A stretch of DNA of 64,000 nt from VRUG01 sp965372745 (GTDB lineage: Bacteria > Planctomycetota > Phycisphaerae > Sedimentisphaerales > Anaerobacaceae). This document shows, piece after piece, positions 59,415 through 64,000 of this stretch. The notes under the pieces were generated by a model. The model ran no database searches. It was not told the DNA's origin and saw only the letters and a list, made by a program, of their open reading frames with translations. Each line of letters opens with the position of its first letter. Positions within the stretch are counted from its first letter, which is position 1. The position numbers and the translations under genes are program-made. Location of the stretch: NCBI GenBank assembly GCA_965372745.1, contig CBDVDM010000005.1:7256-71255 (forward strand). Direction: 5' to 3'.

Positions 59415-61130
59415 TCATGCCAAAATGAGATTTAACAGCCCGCCTACTATAAGGCTGGATATAATCATAATCACGGCAGATTTGAGCATGTCCACAACTC
59501 CCAGTTCCTTTACAAGCGTCGTAAATGTAGCAACGCATGGAAAATACATTGCCAGGACAACTGATGCAATTATCAATTGTTTTACCGTTAATCCCAGTGG
59601 AACGAGCATTCCCACCGCTACATCCTTGCGAAGAAAACCGATGAGCAACGCACCTACCGCTTCGGCAGGCAGTCCCAAAACCCTGGTTACTACCGGTTCT
59701 GTGATTTTTCCCACAAACTGAATTACTCCAAATGTGTAGAGTATATTTGCAAGAAAAACTCCCAGCAGCACAAATGGAACTGCTTCCTTAATAAACCATT
59801 TCATTCTAATCCATATCTTTTTTGACAAGCCTCTCAGATATGGAATTCTGTAAGGCGGTATCTCTAAAAATATCTCTGGTGATTCACCTTTCAAAACATG
59901 GTTGAATAAAACTCCGAGTAATACCCAAACCGCAAACAATGTCCCATAGACAATCCACAGGCCGGATAATCCTTCCTTTCCTAAAAGTCCCACAATCATT
60001 GCCTGCAGTGCCGCACATGGCACCGCAATAGCCATTATAGTTGCAGCAATGAATCTCTCTCTTCGAGTCTCGAGGACTCTTGTCGCCAGGGCCCCTGGCA
60101 CATTACATCCAAGCCCAAGCATCATAGGCACTATTGCGAAACCATGCAGGCCTAATCTGTGCATTAGTGTGTCTACCATAACAGCCAGTCTGGGTAGATA
60201 GCCTAAATCTTCTAAAAATGACAGAACCAGGTAAAATGCGAACACATATGGCAAAACCGCACCCAATGGGACAAAAAGACCCGTGGTCAATAGCCCAAAA
60301 GACTGTCCGAAATCTATTCCACCATCTATAAGCTGGCCTATAATAAGGTCATGAAGAAAACCCTCGGACCCAAGTACACCCGAAAGTTTCAGCATCAATG
60401 GTGCCCAGAGATTTTCAAAGACAGGCTCGCCTACATAGCCAATCAGTCCTTCACCGACGAAGCGTATCACCTTAAATGCCAGAAATAACACCATAGCGGC
60501 TATGGGCAGTCCTGTAATGGGTCTAACCGACGCATCTGAAAGCCTTTCTAATAATGTATGATGATGATGAGTTATAGTTTGCACCTTACCTACAATGTTG
60601 CCGATTTCGCGCCATCTCTCTTTGTCCTCGTATTCGAATGTGGAAACTCTTGCATCTTTGATTCTTTCTGCCAGCCGATTAATCCCTTCGCCTGTCACGG
60701 CACAGACGGGAACACAAGGCACTCCAAGAATTTGCTCCAACTTCTCAGCGTTAATGGATATACCCTTGTGCTTTGTCTCATCCCAAAAATTCAGTGCCAC
60801 AACAACAGGAATTTTGCGTTTAAGTAATTGCAGAGTGAGATTAAGGCTGCGTTCCAGGTTTGTGGATTCTATAACATTAATGACTACCTCTCCGTCGGTT
60901 CGCTCGTCGAGCATTTCAACAGCAATTTCTTCCGCTTTACAGGTCGGTTCCAGCGTATATGTTCCGGGGACGTCGATAAGTTCTGCACGTTCGACACCAA
61001 TTTTCATGCTGCCTTTTGTAAAATCAACTGTCGTACCGGCATAATTAGATATAATGACATTTGCGCCGGTAAGCCGATTGAAAACAGCGCTCTTACCAAC
61101 GTTAGGGTTTCCCATAAGAAGTATTTTCAT
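59415..61130 (-). CDS. feoB: Ferrous iron transporter FeoB
   Basis: Inner-membrane Fe(II) transporter. In 571 residues the N-terminal G domain has GNPNVGKS at 7-14, DVPGTYTL in the G3 region and NFWDETKHKG for the G4 region; the membrane domain shows the two Gate regions (GCNVPGALATRVLETRRERFI, and KDVAVGMLVPLG with PCVATFTTLVKELG). It is shorter than the ~700-770 residues of enterobacterial FeoB, with a reduced C terminus and linker. It starts 3 bp after feoA. Confidence 0.95.
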   Translation of the reverse strand: MKILLMGNPNVGKSAVFNRLTGANVIISNYAGTTVDFTKGSMKIGVERAELIDVPGTYTLEPTCKAEEIAVEMLDERTDGEVVINVIESTNLERSLNLTLQLLKRKIPVVVALNFWDETKHKGISINAEKLEQILGVPCVPVCAVTGEGINRLAERIKDARVSTFEYEDKERWREIGNIVGKVQTITHHHHTLLERLSDASVRPITGLPIAAMVLFLAFKVIRFVGEGLIGYVGEPVFENLWAPLMLKLSGVLGSEGFLHDLIIGQLIDGGIDFGQSFGLLTTGLFVPLGAVLPYVFAFYLVLSFLEDLGYLPRLAVMVDTLMHRLGLHGFAIVPMMLGLGCNVPGALATRVLETRRERFIAATIMAIAVPCAALQAMIVGLLGKEGLSGLWIVYGTLFAVWVLLGVLFNHVLKGESPEIFLEIPPYRIPYLRGLSKKIWIRMKWFIKEAVPFVLLGVFLANILYTFGVIQFVGKITEPVVTRVLGLPAEAVGALLIGFLRKDVAVGMLVPLGLTVKQLIIASVVLAMYFPCVATFTTLVKELGVVDMLKSAVIMIISSLIVGGLLNLILA

Positions 61131-61133
61131 TTC

Positions 61134-61418
61134 TTATCCTTTCCCATTGATTTCCACGAATACTTTAGAAGCCATCCCGAACCCAAGAGCTACCTGACTA
61201 TGACCGTGTTGCAAAAGTACAGGGCCTCTCATCCACTGCTCGCTGATCTTTTTGATTTCTTTGCCTTCTCTGATTCCAAGTGCTTCAAGTTTGCGTGCTA
61301 AGCTGTGACCGCCGCTTATCCCTACTATCTTACCTTTCTGATTAGCCTGCATTTGAGCCAGGGAGACTCTTTTAGCTACAGCACCCATCTCATCTGTATC
61401 GACTTTTGTTTCACTCAT
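61134..61418 (-). CDS. feoA: FeoA ferrous iron transport accessory protein
   Basis: A 94-residue SH3-like protein required for full FeoB activity. Marks: KGKIVGISGGHSLARKLEALGIREGKEI, GPVLLQHGHSQVALGFGMASKVFVE. ATG 61418 has GAGG 8 nt upstream; a GTG at 61427 is in frame but overlaps this site. It lies between the porin gene and feoB, all on one strand. Confidence 0.93.
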   Translation of the reverse strand: MSETKVDTDEMGAVAKRVSLAQMQANQKGKIVGISGGHSLARKLEALGIREGKEIKKISEQWMRGPVLLQHGHSQVALGFGMASKVFVEINGKG

Positions 61419-61468
61419 TATTGTCACCTCTTAACACTTACAATATTCTTTCACAAAATTAGCTGCAC

Positions 61469-61497
61469 TGCACATTTTATTACCCTAAAGGGCATTA
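61469..61497 (+). repeat. Dispersed intergenic repeat, partial copy D
   Basis: GCACATTTTATTACCCTAAA followed by GGGCATTAG: the last ~29 bases of the element seen at 16581 and 39660. It overlaps the porin stop codon. Confidence 0.6.
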
Positions 61498-62730
61498 GAA
61501 CGTTATTTGTGCTCTCAAACCAAGTACCACTGCATCCTTTGCAGACTTACTGCCGCCGGGGTTGTTTATATACTGAATGCCCGGACTTAAACTCAGACAG
61601 TTAGTTACCTGAGCATTGTAGTAGACTTCCATAACGCTCTCGTAATCTTCCGGATAGGTCGAAGCTGCCGTATTGCTGAAACTGCCGTGGGCAAAACCTA
61701 TTGCCGCAACATCATCATCTCTACCCTCGATAAGCCCCTGATACTGAAAACCTACACTCCAGAAGTTGGTAATGTCGTTTCTTTTGCTTGGTGCATATCC
61801 ATACCTGAAAAATGTCCCAAGGCCCTGTATATCTTCAGGCTCGGAATTTTCTCTAAACAGCATCTGGTCACAGCTAACATAAACGCCAATATCGTCACGA
61901 TAGTTTTTGCTCCCGTCGGAATTTGCTTTCGGCTGTGGGTCATTCCAGAGACCTACTCGATATGTCCCCTGCAAAGGCCCATTGGCCGAATCCAGTCTTG
62001 GAGTAATTCCCGTCTCAAGAATGCAGAAGAAATAGTCTTCCTTGTGAAATGCCGTTCTGAAGCCGGTCTCGCGGCTGTCTGCCTGGGCATCCGCTACACC
62101 ACCCAGCAGATACCACGAATCGGTTATATCCCAGTTGAGCGCCACGCCAAGACTATAAGCGGGAAATGGAATCGTAGGGTTGTCAACAAATGCGGCATTT
62201 AAGAATTGGCTGCATTCGTCATCAGCATACGCGCTGCAATCAAATACGCCGGTGAAGTCTATCTTGCCAATCATAAAAGTAAGATTATCGCTAAAGAGCG
62301 GCCCCTCATAATAAAGCTGTTTGATGAGTATATTATCATTTCCACCCGCATCGGCATTTACACCGAAGCTGCTGCCCACTGAGAGAGTATCAATACCCTC
62401 CTCGTCCGGCCAACCACCTTCGAGATGCAGGAAAATAGTACCGGTTTCGAAACCAAGCAGCTTCCGAAGATCTGCCGAGAGTTCAATATCGTAGCTGCCG
62501 GTATATCTTCCTCTCTGGTTATGTGTACTGGTTCCGCCTTTGACATTGGTCTGGTAGACGTTGGTAATTCCAAAACCAACCTCGATTCCTTTGTCGGCCA
62601 GTTGATTATTTAACCCCCCAAGTCCACTTGTAAGGGTCTGTTGCTTCCGGGCACTGTCATTTTCAGCCTGGCAAATCCCTGCCAAAAGCAAAAATATTCC
62701 GGTACTCAAAAAAACACTGATTTCCTTCAT
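61495..62730 (-). CDS. OprB-type carbohydrate-selective porin
   Basis: A 411-residue outer-membrane beta-barrel. A signal peptide (about 1-22, ending GICQA) is followed by LTSGLGGLNNQLADKGIEVGFGITNVYQ, a conserved OprB beginning, then strands with GTIFLHLEGG and LTFMIGKIDFTG, and the C-terminal ...VVLGLRAQITF ends in Phe for barrel insertion. AAGGGA lies 9 nt before the ATG. Its position upstream of feoA-feoB behind a Fur-like box suggests expression under iron limitation, and perhaps a substrate other than sugars. Confidence 0.88.
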   Translation of the reverse strand: MKEISVFLSTGIFLLLAGICQAENDSARKQQTLTSGLGGLNNQLADKGIEVGFGITNVYQTNVKGGTSTHNQRGRYTGSYDIELSADLRKLLGFETGTIFLHLEGGWPDEEGIDTLSVGSSFGVNADAGGNDNILIKQLYYEGPLFSDNLTFMIGKIDFTGVFDCSAYADDECSQFLNAAFVDNPTIPFPAYSLGVALNWDITDSWYLLGGVADAQADSRETGFRTAFHKEDYFFCILETGITPRLDSANGPLQGTYRVGLWNDPQPKANSDGSKNYRDDIGVYVSCDQMLFRENSEPEDIQGLGTFFRYGYAPSKRNDITNFWSVGFQYQGLIEGRDDDVAAIGFAHGSFSNTAASTYPEDYESVMEVYYNAQVTNCLSLSPGIQYINNPGGSKSAKDAVVLGLRAQITF

Positions 62731-62778
62731 CTAATTTTCCCTTCCACTCATCTTGACGTCTTTGCCGCATATTGACAT

Positions 62779-62793
62779 TGATTATAATTCTCA
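62779..62793 (-). promoter_or_regulatory. Fur-like box over the -10 of the porin-feoAB operon
   Basis: TGATTATAATTCTCA differs at two positions from the 7-1-7 Fur core TGATAAT-N-ATTATCA. A TATAAT on the minus strand at 62786-62781 lies inside it, so repressor binding would block the promoter. It is 49 bp before the porin start codon. Confidence 0.6.
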
Positions 62794-62955
62794 ATCACAT
62801 TTCATACGAACTTTACAACAACTCCGAATTTTTGTCAAGTATTTTTTGGTGTAAGCGGATTTGGCCCGGGTCTGGCGCTGCCCCCCTTTAATTGTGAGAC
62901 AGCACTTTTCTCCTGGCAATATATTGAATACTCAGACTGACATTCAGCTATGCTG

Positions 62956-63810
62956 TCACCTGATTTTAAAAGTCAATGTCGCTGTGTAATGAAGAGCATT
63001 ACACTTATCTTTCAATTCCTCCGAGGCCGGCATCATTTTTTCGGCCTTGACCAGCCATGGACCCCAGTGGACAAGGCGAATATAAGCAATACCTTTGCTG
63101 TCTGCTGTGGTGGCAAGAGCAAAGTCATCTGCTGTTGAGAAACCTGCATAGGTCGCATAGACTTTGCAAAAACTTGCAGGCCTGCCGTTAAACCACACCT
63201 GAACCGGCAAAATCTCGCCTGCCCCAGCCTTCATACTGTAGGGATTTTTCAAAGCGACAATCTCGATTTTGTCCCCTAACGGCTTGGCGAAAGCATCATC
63301 GGTGGTGTCACCAACCGTTAGAAGTGATTTAGTATACTGCTCATAGTAAAGACTTAGGATTACCGCATTGAGTCCCGTCTTGGGCCCCAATTTATGTTTG
63401 ACCTGACCTTTTTCCATATACATGGTATAATACCCAGGTTCCAGAGCTGCTGAGACAATGTACGGGCCGGGCTTTTCGAATCCAACGGACGTAGCCAGGA
63501 ATCCGCCCGGGTTTGGTTCCAACGATTTCTTATTGAGACTGCAATCCACCAACTCAAACCTGCTCAGCATTTCTTTTTTTAGAAAATCGTCCACCGGATA
63601 GCTGTGCCCAAAGCCCAAATAGACATTTGTACGAGCGATAAAATTTGCATCTTGTGCGCCATCTTCTCCGCCGTGGCTATGTCCTTCGCTGGGCTGCATA
63701 ATGTAATCGACGGCATTAATCCACGTCATATGCGCATTCACCACCCCTGAACACAGCAAGTAAAAACTCAAACTTATAACTGTCACAAAGATTTTTTTGT
63801 TTCCATTCAT
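62956..63810 (-). CDS. DUF4198 family periplasmic protein
   Basis: A 284-residue exported protein of the DUF4198 type, members of which are linked to periplasmic metal handling. A signal peptide (about 5-26) ends VNA, and the mature protein begins HMTWINAVDY: an N-terminal histidine, as in the family. A His-rich patch (HSHGGEDGAQD) follows. The beta-rich body includes FVGF-like and GPYIVSAALEPGYYTMYM segments. AAAGGAG precedes ATG 63810; an in-frame start at 63870 would add 20 non-signal residues. It neighbours the iron operon, suggesting a metal role by context. Confidence 0.8.
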   Translation of the reverse strand: MNGNKKIFVTVISLSFYLLCSGVVNAHMTWINAVDYIMQPSEGHSHGGEDGAQDANFIARTNVYLGFGHSYPVDDFLKKEMLSRFELVDCSLNKKSLEPNPGGFLATSVGFEKPGPYIVSAALEPGYYTMYMEKGQVKHKLGPKTGLNAVILSLYYEQYTKSLLTVGDTTDDAFAKPLGDKIEIVALKNPYSMKAGAGEILPVQVWFNGRPASFCKVYATYAGFSTADDFALATTADSKGIAYIRLVHWGPWLVKAEKMMPASEELKDKCNALHYTATLTFKIR

Positions 63811-64000
63811 TTCTCTTTCTCCTTTAAAAAACGTTCCAGCTTTTCGCTGCAGATGTTTGCGTAACACCAACTACAGTTCTACCCTGGTCTCCAAAATTAC
63901 TATTTGTATCCAGGCCCCCAAAATGCAGGTTTCTCATCAGCTGACGGCAGTGTTAAATCTTCCCAGAACATATTCCTGCTAAGCCAATCACTGGTTATAC

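Overview
The window looks like part of a Planctomycetota (PVC superphylum) chromosome, probably a fermentative member related to Phycisphaerae/Sedimentisphaerales. The evidence is a Minf_1886-type protein (known only from Planctomycetes and Verrucomicrobia), an outer-membrane porin together with AsmA-like and Feo genes (a Gram-negative envelope), AT-leaning DNA, intergenic repeat families with recurring GGGTTTG units, and an anaerobic redox set (group 3b-type NiFe hydrogenase plus an Nfn transhydrogenase). The order-level placement is inference.

Layout. 1-1.5 kb: 3' part of ftsY and an unknown GAF-like gene. 1.6-11.3 kb (minus strand): a replication/translation operon read dnaE, a membrane protein, tmk, holB, ricT, metG, Minf_1886 and a small protein. 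11.4-13.8 kb: a promoter, TPP riboswitch and terminator ahead of thiS-thiG-thiH. 13.9-15.9 kb: pgsA and rimO. 16.1-20.1 kb: a small unknown gene, then rpsB-tsf-pyrH-frr with a good promoter and a hairpin between rpsB and tsf. 20.2-25 kb: an AsmA-like protein, a YihY-type membrane protein and YjbQ. 25-29.3 kb is an accessory stretch with repeats, decayed gene ends (a fibronectin III tail and a possible PEP-CTERM tail), an orphan ORF, a lipoprotein, a glycosyltransferase and a four-helix-bundle gene set in repeats. 29.3-40.8 kb (minus strand) holds truA, asd, an HtrA protease, an aminotransferase with a DUF1015 protein, nfnL/nfnS, trxA, scpA and trpS.

41.1-45.5 kb encodes a complete four-subunit NAD(P)-linked NiFe hydrogenase and its maturation protease, preceded by a promoter with a Rex-like palindrome. 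With NfnSL this suggests H2/NAD(P)H/ferredoxin balancing. Next come a MetX-MetW fusion, tRNA-Thr, a GH130-type phosphorylase/glycosidase and an LTA-synthase-like membrane sulfatase-fold protein. 51.5-51.7 kb carries the most striking non-coding feature: a perfect sigma-54 consensus promoter followed by about 175 nt that fold into two strong hairpins, each containing GGAGGAGGA, the second being a textbook terminator. It has no ORF and looks like an undescribed RpoN-dependent small RNA, perhaps a CsrA-type sponge.

51.8-64 kb: a ThiD2-ThiE fusion, a cluster of DnaA-box-like sites resembling an origin, a methyltetrahydrofolate methyltransferase, a secreted unknown, an endonuclease III-like glycosylase, a CPBP protease, a DUF2617 protein, a membrane/TPR protein, tRNA-Val, and an iron operon (porin-feoA-feoB behind a Fur-like box) next to a DUF4198 periplasmic protein. 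A dispersed repeat of about 100 bp, built around TACCCTAAAGGGTA, occurs at four places in the window.
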